Shown piece after piece: positions 40,974 to 52,930 of a DNA stretch of 64,000 bases. A model generated the notes under the pieces. The model made no database searches and was not told where the DNA came from. It was given only the letters and a program-made list of their open reading frames with translations. Positions within the stretch are counted from its first letter, which is position 1. Every line of letters begins with the position of its first letter. Origin of the DNA: Datnioides undecimradiatus. Lineage: Eukaryota > Chordata > Actinopteri > Lobotiformes > Datnioididae. The position numbers and the translations under genes are program-made. The stretch is taken from contig WARS01004319.1 in NCBI GenBank assembly GCA_008933995.1, positions 536,501-600,500 on the forward strand. The letters are read 5' to 3'.

Positions 40974-42084
40974 CCTGAAAGCCTAAAGCTCCTGGCTGCA
41001 CAGGATTAGCAGTCTTGCGTTTCAAACAGAGAGCGAATGTCAGCCTGACTCTCTCTCTCGCTCTCGCTCTCTCTCTCTCTCGCTCTCTGCAGAAGCTAAT
41101 AAGCTCCACTGGTTTTCCTCCTGCAGTGAGCTGATTACAGCGTTATATCTCATATACCCCCATTCACCTCCCAATATACCAATGCACTCCTCTGTAGACT
41201 GGCATATCCTGCGCCTCCACGTCTGAGTATAACCTAACATTCACCCCAGTGACATGAGCTCAGAAGGGCCATGTTATTTTTAATTTTCAGTTTAAATAAT
41301 CCAATTTATACATGTTTACCTAGTTAGGTATATTCACACATATGTTTCCATACTTTGGATGTATCTGCTAACGAGCTTCATTTTAGCCCAAAAGCACATC
41401 AGTGAGCCACGCTGTTGCGCTGGCTGACATGCTCCTTCATCAGCATGAGCACACACGCTGTCCCGCTGCCACAAACACTCACTAACGCACCAAATGTGGA
41501 TTCATCCGCCGCTGAAAATAGTCCCTGACAAATCCCCAATTTCCACCTGTTTGTTTGATTATACACTACATTGAGCAGCTGTTTGAGGAAATTACAATCG
41601 CTACTATTTGTAGAAAGTTAATTGAGAATGAAATAAATGAATGCCAGCCTTCACCTTGTGTCCTATTTATCTCTGACATGCAACCTCATCCGACAGGCCT
41701 GATAATAGTAGTGTGACGTTGCCATAGCACCGCAGACCTATTTCATACTAGAACTGGATGCACTGTATGTGGAGCACATTAAAGCATGAAGGCACACTCA
41801 CTCACTCACACACACATATACACACTTTAAGTGACTAATGTATGTGTTTTTCATTAATTCCTTGCTCATTGTTATTCTTAACACCTTGTTTCTGTAGCTC
41901 TTTACCTGTGTTGGACTAGTTTTCCATTGTGCTACACTTAAACTAGCTTTCAGTTCAATGCGTTCAATGACATAAGAATACTTAATATGCATTTTATGAT
42001 GCGTTCAGTGACACTGTGTGCAATGCAAATACTGTTTAAATAATGGGATGTAACATTACACTACACAGGGGGTACACAGCACGT

Positions 42085-42875
42085 TGTATTTTCAGTGTTG
42101 TGTGTATGTATTGTATCTTAATCCATGTATAGTTACATGTTTCATATCTTGACCCATTTATAGTTACATGTATATTGTATCTTGACTCGTATATCATATA
42201 TATATGACCTATATCTAGTCATATATATGGTATCTTGACCCATGACAGGTATTGAATCTTGACCCGTATATAATTATCTATATAGTATCTTGATAAATAT
42301 ATCATATATCATATCTTGAGCCATGCTTAGTGATAAACATTATATCTTGACCTGTGCAGAGAAAGAAATATTGTATCTTGACCCATGTATTGTGATACGT
42401 AGTGTATCTGGACATAAGCTATGTATCACCTGTATACAGTAAAACATATGGTATCTTGACGTGTGCACAGTAATATATGTGGTATCTTGACTCATATATA
42501 GTGATACATATTGTATCTTGACCTGTGCATAGCAAGCATTATTATATCTCGACCCATGCAGTGTGATATATAGTGTATCTTGACCCGTATACAGTAAAAC
42601 ATATGGTATCTTGATGCATGCAAAATATTACATGTGGTATCTTGACACATATATATTGATAGGTGCTGTATCTTGACTCATGTATCATAATACATACAGT
42701 ATCTTGACCTGTGACTAACAACAAATATTGTATCTTGACCTGTGTATTTCGATACATAACGTATCTTGATACCACATAGTTATACATGTGGTATCTTGAC
42801 GCGTGCATAGCAATACATATGGTATCTTGATGTATTAATATACATATCACATCCTGACCCATGTATAATGATAAA
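42085..42875. repeat. AT-rich minisatellite, ~31-bp unit, with higher-order pattern
   Basis: About 20-25 degenerate copies of GTATCTTGACC-CATGTATA followed by GTGATACATAT are arranged head to tail. A longer period shows as well. The phrase GTATACAGTAAAACATATGG occurs near 42431 and again near 42587, followed each time by similar successive units, implying a higher-order block of about 155 bases (five units). An antisense open frame across it (42542-43006) merely translates the repeat. Confidence 0.88.
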
Positions 42876-43509
42876 ATCAAAAAAGCTTGAGGAAAAGTTA
42901 AATTGATGCTAAATCCTTTTCCATAACTTATACCTCTGCATATGTCACACATAGCATATACCATATTCTTTAATATGACCCCCACATTCTCCCTGTATTC
43001 CTCCATACTAATCAGTGTATCACAGTTTTATCCTACATACCAGATATCAGCTATATTTGCGATCTATACCCCTATAAACATTTACATATTCCTATATAAA
43101 ACCACATATACCTCACGTATCTTTAATGTGGGGTTATATAGCATCACGCTCTCGCACACTGAGCGAATGCTTTTGGTAGATCACGATCGTGGAAACTCTG
43201 AGATCAAACGAGATCACGCTGAAGAAGTTTTTTCATGATTCTGCAGGTTCAACCGGCCGAGCTGTCCAACTCTCTCCCAGCCTGTGTGTGCTGGGACGGA
43301 CTCCATGTATCCCAAGAGCCTCTGCTGCCCCTGCTTTATATTCTGCTCCTCACTCTCACTTTCACACACTCTCGCACACACACACACTAACACAGATGGT
43401 CTCCGGATGGACAGACAGAAGATAGATCCTTTCATCTTTCCTCGCTACCTTCCCTCCTTCCTTTGTCCGTCCTTCCCACTCTGTTCTGACTCCTTCTGCA
43501 GTGTAATGT
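42876..43509. other. Non-coding stretch, nothing recognised
   Basis: AT-rich continuation after the minisatellite, then a mixed segment with short CA runs at 43363-43389. No gene signature. Confidence 0.5.
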
Positions 43510-44085
43510 AACTAAGCACCAGTGGTGAAGTATTCAGATTACTTACTTAACACTACAGGAAAAGAGAATAATCAAGAAAATGTACTTAAAGAGTGAAAAT
43601 ACTCCATGCTGAGACATGACCCTGTTTAATAACACCATTAAATATACTGTATGTTCTATTATATAGTGTTTTATTGCATTATTAATGCTCGTGCATTAGC
43701 AGCAGTCTTCTCCTGTAGCTGGTTGAGATGAACTTATATTAGGCTGCAATCTAATGATTAGGTTCATTATATATTAATCTGATTATCCTATTGATTCATC
43801 TGTTTATTCTATATTGTAGTCATAATTAAAAAGGCCCAGTTTGCGGCAATTTAAGACAAAGAAAAGCAGCAAATTCTAATATTTTAGGCAGTGAAACAAT
43901 AAATCAGCTGTCAAAACTAACTGATTTACTGACTAATCATCTAGGCTCATTCTTTATATACGTATGGGTGAAATGTAGTGCAGTTTATGTGTCGTGACAT
44001 AGAAATACTCAAATATAAATACCTTTAATTTGTATTAAAGTACAGCACTTCATTCAATACACTTTAACATGCTGCATCCCACCAC
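43510..44085. repeat. hAT/Tol2-like non-autonomous element remnant
   Basis: CACCAGTGGTGAAGTATTCA begins it, followed by ATTACTTACTTAACACTACA, AATGTACTTAAAGAGTGAAA and ATACTCCATGCTG. Towards 44080 come AATACTCAAATATAAATACC, AAAGTACAGCACTTCATTC and CCACCACTGCT. This looks like the left and right ends of a CAGTGGTG...CACCACTG element of about 570 bp, consistent with hAT-type terminal inverted repeats. Transposase is absent. Confidence 0.6.
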
Positions 44086-44731
44086 TGCTACTAATTAACG
44101 TTTCATTTTTGCATGACTGAAACAAGATGTTATGAGCTCAGAATAATAAAAACTATGATGTGGAAGGTAAAATATATAACTTAAAGTCTCTAGGAGGTGT
44201 ATCAGTAGGATAATAACCTGGAGGACGGTTGTGTTTCTGAGTCCTCCTCAGTTAAAACTGAAACTTATCGGCACTTTCATGCAAAGACAAGGGCAGCTGA
44301 CGATAAAACACAGAACATCACCAGATTTATCCTTTAATCTCAATATTTTCCTCTGAAATGAAGAGAAAGTAAGGAAGCGTGTGTCGAGAGCGACTGGTAT
44401 AATGATAATAGGTCCACGGCACGGAGGAGGATCACACTATCTCACCTGTTTTTTAGTCGTTTTAAGGGATTAATTATGGAAAATCACTCATTTTATCCTT
44501 TTTAATGTCTCGTCTGAAGAAATTAGAGTAATAATAATTATCACTGGAACAAACTGTGACAGTAAAACACAGAGTGAGTGTGTGTATTCATCATTTTACA
44601 CCAGTTTCTGTTATAATGAAGTCTTGGGAGGGAGGTTTTGGGGTCAGTGGGAGTCATGTGACCTGTACCGTTCCCGGAGGTTTGGGTAGTTATCAGCTAA
44701 AGCCTGATCGCATCAGCAAACAGTGGGAACG
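44086..44731. other. Non-coding stretch, nothing recognised
   Basis: AT-rich sequence without repeats or open frames of note. Confidence 0.5.
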
Positions 44732-44735
44732 AGTG

Positions 44736-44776
<41 letters not shown>

Positions 44777-44785
44777 GTGTGTGAG
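44732..44785. repeat. (GT)n microsatellite with GC interruptions
   Basis: A GTGTGTGTGCGTGTGTG-type run of about 50 bases. It sits just before the polypyrimidine tract. Confidence 0.93.
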
Positions 44786-44924
44786 CCAGCTGAATGACCT
44801 ACAGAGAGGACATCACACACACACCAAACTTCTGCAAACACACAGTGGATGTCTCTCCCGCAGTGGTGCATCGTGGGTAAAAGAAACATCTGGATGGCGC
44901 ATAAACACTAAAGCTGACTCCTCC

Positions 44925-45690
44925 TCTGTCATCCACCTCCTTACAACCTCTTTCACCTCCTTCTCTCCTTCCCTCTTGTCCTGTCCTTCCTCTCTCCTGC
45001 TTGTTTCCTCCTCTTGCATCCTTTCCTCCTCTCTTTATCTTCCCTTCCTCCTCCTCCCATTAAGTTCCTTTCCTTGCCTCCTCTTCCCTCACCTCCTCCC
45101 CTCTTGTTTATCTTCTCTCATCTCTTCTTCCTAACATTCCTTCCTCGTTTCCTTCCTCCTCTCCTCTACTTTCATCTTCCTTTTCCCCTCCATCTTGTTT
45201 CCTCTCCTGTCACTGTTTCCTCCTTATCTCCTTTCCTCTTGTTTCCTCCTTAATCTCTTCAGTCCTCTCCTTCTCCATCCTCTTCTCCTCGTCTCTGCTG
45301 TTCCCTACTTCTCCTCTTATTTCCTCTCCTCTCTTGTTTCCTCCTCTTATTTGTTCCTTTCCTTGCCTCCTTTTCCCTCACCACCTTCCATCTTGTTTCT
45401 CCCGTCTTCCTAAGATTACTTCGTTTCCTTTCCTCCTCTCTCCTGTTTCCTCTTCTCCTCTACTTTCATCTTCCTTTTCCTCTTCCGTCTAGTTTCCTCC
45501 TCTCCTCTCATTTCCTCTCCTCTGTCACTGTTTCCTCCTTATCTCCTTTCCTCTTGTTTCCTCCTTCATCTCTTTTCTTCCTCCTCTCTACTGTTCCCTA
45601 CTTCTCCTCCTACTTCCTTTCCTCTTTTGTTTCCTCCTCTTTTCCTCTCTCCTCCTTATTCTCCTCTTCCTCCTTACAGAAAGTTTTCAC
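44925..45690. repeat. 760-bp polypyrimidine (CT-rich) tract
   Basis: The plus strand is almost entirely C and T, with recurring CTCTTGTTTCCTCCT and TTCCTCTCCTCT phrases at irregular spacing and some imperfect duplication. For example, CTCCTTATCTCCTTTCCTCT occurs near 45219 and 45536, about 317 bases apart, followed by similar sequence. The open frames within are compositional artefacts. Confidence 0.9.
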
Positions 45691-45844
45691 CTGTGGTTTC
45701 TCAGCGTTGGCGCCTCAGGCACAAAGATCTCCTCCTAACACCTCCTCAAAGCCCACCACCTCCTCCATAACACACACACACTCTCTCTCAAACACACACA
45801 CACACAGAAATCCATATTTGAATTCAGTTATCTAACGTTATTGA

Positions 45845-46130
45845 GGCCTGTCATGTTGCGGTGGGCTGTACGTTCGATGTTGGGATGGGGGAGATTTGGG
45901 AGTCGTGTGTGCGTAAATTATTCATCACCCCTTGAAATGCAAACGACAGCCGAGGCGAGGGAGCCGCCACGCTATGTAGGTCACTTCCTATCTCGCACGG
46001 CCGCCGCGCTGGAGGAGAGAGAGGTATTGAAGCGAAAGCGACCGGCTGATGAATCGCCAATCAGAGATGTGCGCAGTCGCCACCGACAGGAGGAGCAGGT
46101 GATGGTGAGGAGCTCTTCTCTAGCGGTTTC
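45845..46130. promoter_or_regulatory. CpG-rich island, candidate promoter or conserved element
   Basis: A compact CpG-dense block (GCCGCCACGC, CGCACGGCCGCCGCGCTGG, GAAGCGAAAGCGACCGG) within CpG-poor surroundings. It contains an octamer-like ATGCAAA (minus strand TTTGCAT), a CACTTCCTATC ETS-type site and GCCAATCAG (CCAAT box). Both strands have open frames of 70-100 codons, which GC-rich DNA readily gives; I see no protein family. It could be a distal MYT1L promoter or an enhancer. Confidence 0.33.
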
Positions 46131-49100
46131 CTCTGAGGAATGAACATCCGTGAACTACAAAGTGAAACTCTTACCTGAGCGCAGGTCGCTCCGACTCTAA
46201 AATCTCACAATTGAGAGCTCATCGGCTTCTAACGCCACCAACTTTTAGTTTTTTAAGTGCAAAAGTCTTATTTTATTGTTTATATTGAATAAACTAAATT
46301 AAATAATTCAAAATACTCAGATGAGATACAAAACATCACAGGAACTCACGGATCTATCACCATGTCTGGCCATCATGGTGCCAGGGTAAAGGTTTGGTGC
46401 ATGTACCCTACATACACTCGCTGTATGTACATTAATGTATGTAATGCAGAACCAAAGCTTGAGCACAAGACCCCCAGAAACATTTAGCCATACGCTGCTA
46501 ACAGCAGCACTTCTGACAGCCCAAAACACCGAAACTGCATCAGTCTGACAACAGTCCCACTGGACTGAAAGCCCATTCGTCCGAAAGCTCGTTATCCCAA
46601 AAACAAATGCCCGCTATTCCAAAATAACAAACTGACCCTACTTCCCAGCTATGAACCAGTTCTACTGGTTTTATTTCAACATTGGACATTTGTCCCCGAC
46701 AGTAAAACAGTTTGAAATGTTGTTTGGTGTAAGTTTAGAAATATCACTTGTTCAGTACCAATGACAGGGCCAACAGTTACTGAACCAACAGCAACAGGAA
46801 GAGTGTGTATTTATAAAGCAATGGGTGTTTGTTTCCAGGATGACAGACCGTCACACAAAAGGGTTTTAAGGTCAATGGGACAGTTTTTGGACTACTGGGG
46901 TTTCGGAACAATGGGCAGCCATTGTATAGTAACATGTGCTGAAGTTAGCATCAGAGTCAACTTGACTTTGTGCAAAGACGACAGAAACAGTTAAAGACAT
47001 TCAGCTTTTGTGGTTCAGTGTTTACTTTGGACTGTTTAATGTCAGAAATGGGTCGCTCGCACTCTGAATGTGATGCACGGGGAAAGATCTGGACGACCTG
47101 GTCACCTGCGAGAGGAGCAGGTGACCACCGGGGGGAGCTGCTTCAAACTCGTCTCTCACAGGAACGAACTGAGTTTCCTGTTTGCCATAAAATGAAACTC
47201 TAAAAGCCCCTGACCTCTCTCTCTGTCTCTCTCTTTGTTTCTATGTCTCTCATGGAAAAAGGAGAATTTCTATTCATCTCCTTGGCAGAGGGGGGGGGAC
47301 GTCTGTTGTCTCCGTGGAAACAGGCAGCCATTTTAGATTCTCACAGGGAAGCTGATGGTGTAAATGCGGCTGCCATCAATCAAACTGTGGTTCCCCGTGG
47401 TGACAGGGCTTCTGATCCGAGCTGCAGAGAGAGAGAGAGAGAGAGAGAGTGTGTGCGCTCCCTCACCCTTTCACACACACACACACACACACTTTAAAGG
47501 TAACGCTGTGCATCCTGATAATAGCTTGTATGTTTATGCATAATACAATCTTATAAATTCTATATAAGCATGTTAAATGTATCCTACATTTACTAGAAAC
47601 CCATTTTTAAATTGTTGCTCATGCATATTTTTACTTGTGTTATCACTTAAAAAATGTGTTTTCCGTCATTTGTTGTACATAAATTCATAAAAAACAGTTC
47701 AGACTTGACCCTCAAGTAAAAAACGAAATGGTGATGTGATGATGAAGGCGCTGCCTGTCTTCAAATCAACTTAAAATTCAGCTCAGAGTCACTTTTTAGC
47801 CTCTTTTAGCTCATAGTTTTTTTGGTTTTATGGCATATTTACTGTTTCGTTCCAGTGTTATGAACCTCTCTTCCAGCAGATGTTAAAGAAGAGTGAATAT
47901 GTTAATGTGTGCAGGTATTTGCTAATAAGTCCATCAAAATAATAGAACGAGGTTGCCACGGTTACAAGTTTCCCTCTTTCTCTAGAAAACACCAACTACC
48001 ATATGACATGACTTGTGGTGTGGAGGTTCATGGTCCCAGGAGGATGAACTGCAGTAATTGCAGTGACCTCTTGACCTTTCCCTCTAGCGTCTTGCAGTGC
48101 AAAGCTTCCATATTGAATCTACAGTAATGGCGGCACGTTACCGTAACATTTACTGACAGCGTTGAAGCTCCCCAGAGGATGATCCCGTGACCTTTCCTCC
48201 TGTGGCACCCTCATTTTTCTAAAAATAGCCATCTGACTATGTAACTGCTGTGTATTTAGGGAGCGTGGCCTGTCTCTCTGCAGGGTTTTGGCTTTGAAAA
48301 GTTTTGGGTTTTTTTGGGTTTTTTTGGAGGGGGCTGCTATCTGCATAAAGAATGAGGAGAAGGTCTGGAGCTGAATTAAGACGCACACACAAAGCCGGAG
48401 AGAGCAGCTGAGTCTGCAGGAGGCTGATTAACATTTAATACATCTGAGAGACAGACAGACAGACGGAGATGGAGCTGTCTGTCATAATGAAGAAATTCAT
48501 ATGAGCTGCTATAAAGAAAAGTGGTACGACAGGTACTGAAGCGTTCTGGTTTCTAATTTATAGTCCAAGTCGTATTCACCAATCATGTTTGAGCAGACTT
48601 TGAGTAGTAGATGGGTCTGGAAACCCATCAGTGTAGGGATTAGCTGTAATGTTGTCTGAACCCAAAACACTGATGCTAATTAGACTGTAAACAGTGACCT
48701 GATCCCAAAAAAAGGAAGTCCTGGTTTGGATATTATTAGTCCATTAAACTGATATCAGCTACATCTGAGATCCTAAAGTAATGGCCATTGTCCCCAGAGG
48801 CGAAGCTGTGGTCAGAGCTGACAATAACCAATCACGGTTTGCCGTCTTTCACAAGCCATCAGGAAGGAGGTGCAATACACTGACTGACTGTAAACAAACA
48901 ACGGCGTCCAAAGTGATATGACCTTTGTGTCACAAACCAACCTCGTACTTCCAACAGCATAATCCCTCTTTCTCCTCGCCTTGACAATTACAGCGTGCTC
49001 TGCTTTCACCAAACAGCTAAAAAAGTCTGACATACGCATCTCTTTATGTCATTTTTTGCATTTTTATTATTAAGAATGAGAATAAGAAAGAATATCACTC

Positions 49101-49379
49101 AAAAATCCTGTTAATCTGGGTTCATAAGATTTGATTGACAGTGACCAAACAACCTATCAACTGTTGTTACATTGTGATTTCAGTGCTTAATCCTGATTGG
49201 TGCGCTGATGTATGTAAGGAATAATAGGAAAAAGAAATCTCTCAACTGAAATAACTAAAACTGTTTCAACCATAAATCTTTAGGACCATTTTAGGACGCA
49301 GCCATAATAATTTTCTTTACCAATTTAACAATATACGGAAAAATAAATTTTATAATACAATTTTTGTTGTATCCTTATA
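46131..49379. other. Non-coding stretch with repeat fragments
   Basis: It includes a decayed repeat-like segment at 46360-46960, an 11-bp palindromic hairpin at 47099-47127, a (GA)n/(GT)/(CA) microsatellite cluster at 47425-47493, and a piece of interspersed repeat at 47940-48125 (GGAGGATGAACTGCAGTAAT, GTGACCTCTTGACCTTTC, CCTCTAGCG). The remainder is plain AT-rich sequence. Confidence 0.5.
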
Positions 49380-49760
49380 TCAAAATCCAATGTGAGGTTA
49401 TATCAGCTTGAACCAACCAATCAAATCCTGACATCCAGCCACCAATCAGTGTCCAGCTGTTGGCAGCACAGAGCTAAAGTTCATCAGTTAGCTAGCTAGC
49501 AGCAGCATGCTACGTCAGTGTGTCTTCGGGTGTTAGCAGCACAGAGCTAAAGTTCATCAGTTAGCTAACTAGCAGCAGCATGCTACATCGGTGTGTCTTC
49601 AGGTGTTAGCAGCACAGAGCTAAAGTTCATCAGTTAGCTAGCTAGCAGCAGCATGCTACATCGGTGTGTCTTCAGGTGTTGGTCTCCTCAAACCCTGTTG
49701 AGGTGGAGAACGCCTGAACCTTGAGGCTCCTCATCCAACTCTGAATCACTGGAACAACCC
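49380..49760. repeat. Dispersed repeat copy containing a 73-bp triplication
   Basis: Three near-identical head-to-tail units start at 49459, 49532 and 49604, each TTAGCAGCACAGAGCTAAAG... through TCATCAGTTAGCTAGCTAGC to GTGTGTCTTC. Flanks (CAAAATCCAATGTGAGG before, CATCCAACTCTGAATCACTG after) recur at 51650-51880. There a single, diverged copy of the unit is present, so the triplication happened in this copy. Confidence 0.85.
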
Positions 49761-51639
49761 AGTGTGTGTTCTGGCCCACCCCCTTTCAGATTCCTCCAAA
49801 TGTTAAGTCCCGCCTTCACAGAAGTTCAACTGTCAAAACGCAGCTTCACTGAAAGTGTGTCAAAATGTGCAAAAACAAAAAGAGTAAAAAACAAAATCAC
49901 TGAAGAAGTTAATTGTGAAGTTGCTGAAGATGAGGACTCGTTAAACATCCTCAAACTGTCCAGCTGCCAAAATGAAAACCAGCAGAGCTGTTTCAAAATC
50001 CTGATTCACTCACTCACTTAACCTTCAGTTGCAACTGTGCGCTCGCAGCAACGAACCTCTGAGCAGCAGTGAGTCATTTTCCAAATCTTAATTTTTTGCC
50101 CTGAGTTTTGCCTGTCAGGCAACACAGAGGCTGCCCTACTTTTATTTATAGACGCTCGCAGCCACATCACCCTGAGCACGCCCGAACTCGCATGATAACC
50201 AAATTCATTTTACGGTTTTGGCTGGAGAAGAGTGCCTGACTCGCGAAAACCAAACCTGCACCCTTTCTTGTCGACTTCTACCTCCCTTTGAGAGCCTTTC
50301 AACAAAAGCTGCAGACAGAACTGCGGCGCAACACAAAGAAGATCGAAACAAAAGCAATTACAGACCGAGGGCCGGGGAGAATCCATAACAACTGTTTTGA
50401 TAAGTGATTTTTAAAATTTGACTCATCAATACCTAAAACGCAGTCTGTTCTATTCAAAAACATACCCTGCACTGTTTATTGTGACAACCTGGCTGCATGG
50501 TACAGATGAATCTGGACGATTAGAACATCTCTGAAGAAAGAAAGACTTTAGAAAGTGATAATAAATAAAAAAAACAGCACTGAAGTATAAAAGTTGCCCC
50601 TGCAACTCCACACAGCCATCAATAAATCACCAGGGGTGTGATGAAGCCCCTTTGTTGTGCAGCTGAAACCTCCTGGCAGCACCGCCGAGACAGATCGCTA
50701 AGCTAAAAACCAAACAGGTTTTTTTTTTTTTCTTCTTGTTTCGTAGTCAATTACGACACGCCCACGCGTAATAATCATTCCTCCTGTATCTGAGTCACGG
50801 AGGAAGGAAGCTCCGGTTTCCCCTGGAGCAAATGATGTGAAACACTTGATACTGAGTGGAGAAATGAGCCAAAGACTAAAAGCTAATTTATGCAGAAATA
50901 TGCAGACGCTCATTGGCCTGTGGCAGACCTCAGAGGGCTTCACTCCGGCTCCCTGTAATCAAATGATACAGCAGGGGCGGACGCCTGGCTGCTTGTCATT
51001 GTTCCTGGTGTTGGTTTGTCAAAATTAAAACCACATTTCCCATCAACCCTCTTTTCCCCCTCTAAATCTGTCTCTGTTACAGTGACCACTTAATGTGTTT
51101 GTCATGATTTAAAACACCTCCCAGCAGCTTATGCGCACAGATGAAGACGTGTTCAGAGCGAGGCAGGATGTGTGTTTGGGATTCAGACAGTCTGCCTCTG
51201 CTGCCGGCTGCCTCCCTGGATCTCAGCCTGCTGCAGACCTGCACAGCATTTTAAGAGCCAGCAGGCAGCTCACAGCACCACAGTGTCCCAATTCTACCGC
51301 AGACGGCACTGACAGCGAGGCTGGAGAGTAATGAAGTACATTTACTCAAGCTCTGTGCTTAAATACAGCACTGAGGCGCCTCCTTCCTCCCCATTCCTTC
51401 ACTGGGCTGCGTTTCAGAGGTAAATATTGTAGTTTTTAATCAATAAGGTGCATTCATCTGCTGGGTTTAGTTAGTTTAGTTTGCAGAGTGGGATTAGAAA
51501 TACAAAACATCATCAGTTAATGTGCAATGTTAGCAGCAGGAATTCAGGGATGTGTTGCTTTAGTTTTGGGTCAGTCCACCACCTGGGCACATCCAAACTC
51601 ATATTTTGCACCAACTCAACAATGCACGCAAAACAAAAC
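49761..51639. other. Non-coding stretch, nothing recognised
   Basis: No gene signature. A fragment of the hAT-like family (GTAATGAAGTACATTTACTC) lies at 51330-51380, and a T12 run at 50719-50730. Confidence 0.5.
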
Positions 51640-51960
51640 CTGTGGCATTTTGGCAAAATCCAATCACATTTTGTTTCTACTGACTTGAACCGACCAGTTT
51701 AAACCAATATCATGACATCCAACCAGCTAATCAATCTTCAGCTTCTAGTGGCACAGAGCTTAGATTAACTAGTTAGCTAGCTAGCAGCCTGTTCCTCCAT
51801 CTCCTGCAGTTTGAATACATCTTTCTACTCTATAATCAGGGGTGAATGGAGGCTATCATCCAACTCTGAGTCACTGTAACGCTCCATGTTGGCTCTGAAA
51901 CTCTCAATCAGATCAAATGTCTTCAAACTTGATATCCTGCCTGCCAATCCTGTTGAATGC
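51640..51960. repeat. Dispersed repeat, related copy with a single unit
   Basis: CAAAATCCAATCACATTTTG, GACATCCAACCAGCTAATCA, GTGGCACAGAGCTTAGATTA, AGTTAGCTAGCTAGCAG and CATCCAACTCTGAGTCACTG align in order with 49380-49760, in the same orientation 2.2 kb away. Confidence 0.75.
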
Positions 51961-52040
51961 CACCATAGGGAAGCTACACACTCCTGAAAAGCACCAAAAA
52001 TGGGTGTAGTTAACATAAAGAGTTTGGTTCAGACCTGCTC

Positions 52041-52100
52041 TGTTTGTAAAGTGCCTTGCGATAACCTTTGTTGCGATTTGGCGCCTTACTAATAAACTGT
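52041..52100 (+). repeat. LINE (L2-type) 3' tail relic
   Basis: GTAAAGTGCCTTGCGATAAC, then TGTTGCGATTTGGCGCCTTA and AATAAA follow the well-known 3' tail of fish L2-like LINEs (GTAAAGTGCCTTGAGATAAC ... GATTTGGCGCTATA). Only the tail survives. Confidence 0.7.
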
Positions 52101-52519
52101 GCTTTACTTTGTTTACCGAGGACAAGCAGTACAGCAGTAACATGCCTATTTGCAAACCCCATCTTGATGATGTTAGTCAGTAAAGTCTGAACCTTCCAAC
52201 TTCCGACGAATCAGGTCTTTAAAATGGGAAAACATTATTCTGAATGTGATTTCCCACAGTAACATGAGTCCGAACAGGTTTTTACTCGTTTTATCGTCAC
52301 ATTTAATGATGAAATTACGTGTTAAGTATTAAAAGCATCATGTATTCAGGTTTCCACAGTAACTTCAATTGATGTAATTAAAGCTAATTTAACCGTTTAT
52401 TCATTTTTCTTATGAGAAGGTAAGTGCTTTGTCCATGGAGAACCATGTCGTGATGGATTCTGAGGTAGGCTTTATTCATTTTTATCACTGTTGTTAGTTT
52501 AAACGCTCCTTGGTGACCC

Positions 52520-52930
52520 TGAATTTGCTCTTTTTCGTCCTTCTCCACTCCCTCCTTTACCGTTGCCTTTTCCTTTCCTTACGTTTCTTTATCGTCTCCG
52601 TCAATCATCTCGCCTCCGTTCCCTCAACCACCTTACTTTTTCTTCCCGTTCTCACTTTTCTCTTTTCTCTCTCTCTTTTCCTGAAGTTCCTCCTCCTCCC
52701 GTCTGTTTTCTGTCTATCTTCTGTTTCCTCAAATGTCCTCCGATTCCCTCACCGCCGCCGCCGCCGCCGTCTCCTCTTTTTTCTCCTCGCCTCCTTTTCC
52801 TCCCGCTCCCCTCCCTTGCCGGCTCTTTTCTCCCACTCTCATCTTTTTTTTTGTTCCTCCTCCCCTCCCCTTTCCATCACGTTCGTCCTCTCTTTCGTCT
52901 CATTTCTCCTGTTTCCTGCCTTCTGAAACA
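52520..52930. repeat. Polypyrimidine (CT-rich) tract
   Basis: Mostly C and T on the plus strand for 400 bases, including a CCGCCGCCGCCGCCGTC triplet run near 52754. The open frames here (Ser/Leu/Pro/Phe-rich) are artefacts of composition. Confidence 0.85.

Noticed and set aside
42542..43006. 154-codon open frame on the minus strand
   Set aside because: Simply the translation of the AT-rich minisatellite.
44556..45134. 192-codon open frame on the plus strand
   Set aside because: GT repeat followed by the CT-rich tract; low-complexity output only.
45841..46143. 100-codon open frame over the CpG-rich block
   Set aside because: GC-rich DNA is open by chance on both strands; no recognisable protein. 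Kept only as a candidate regulatory element.
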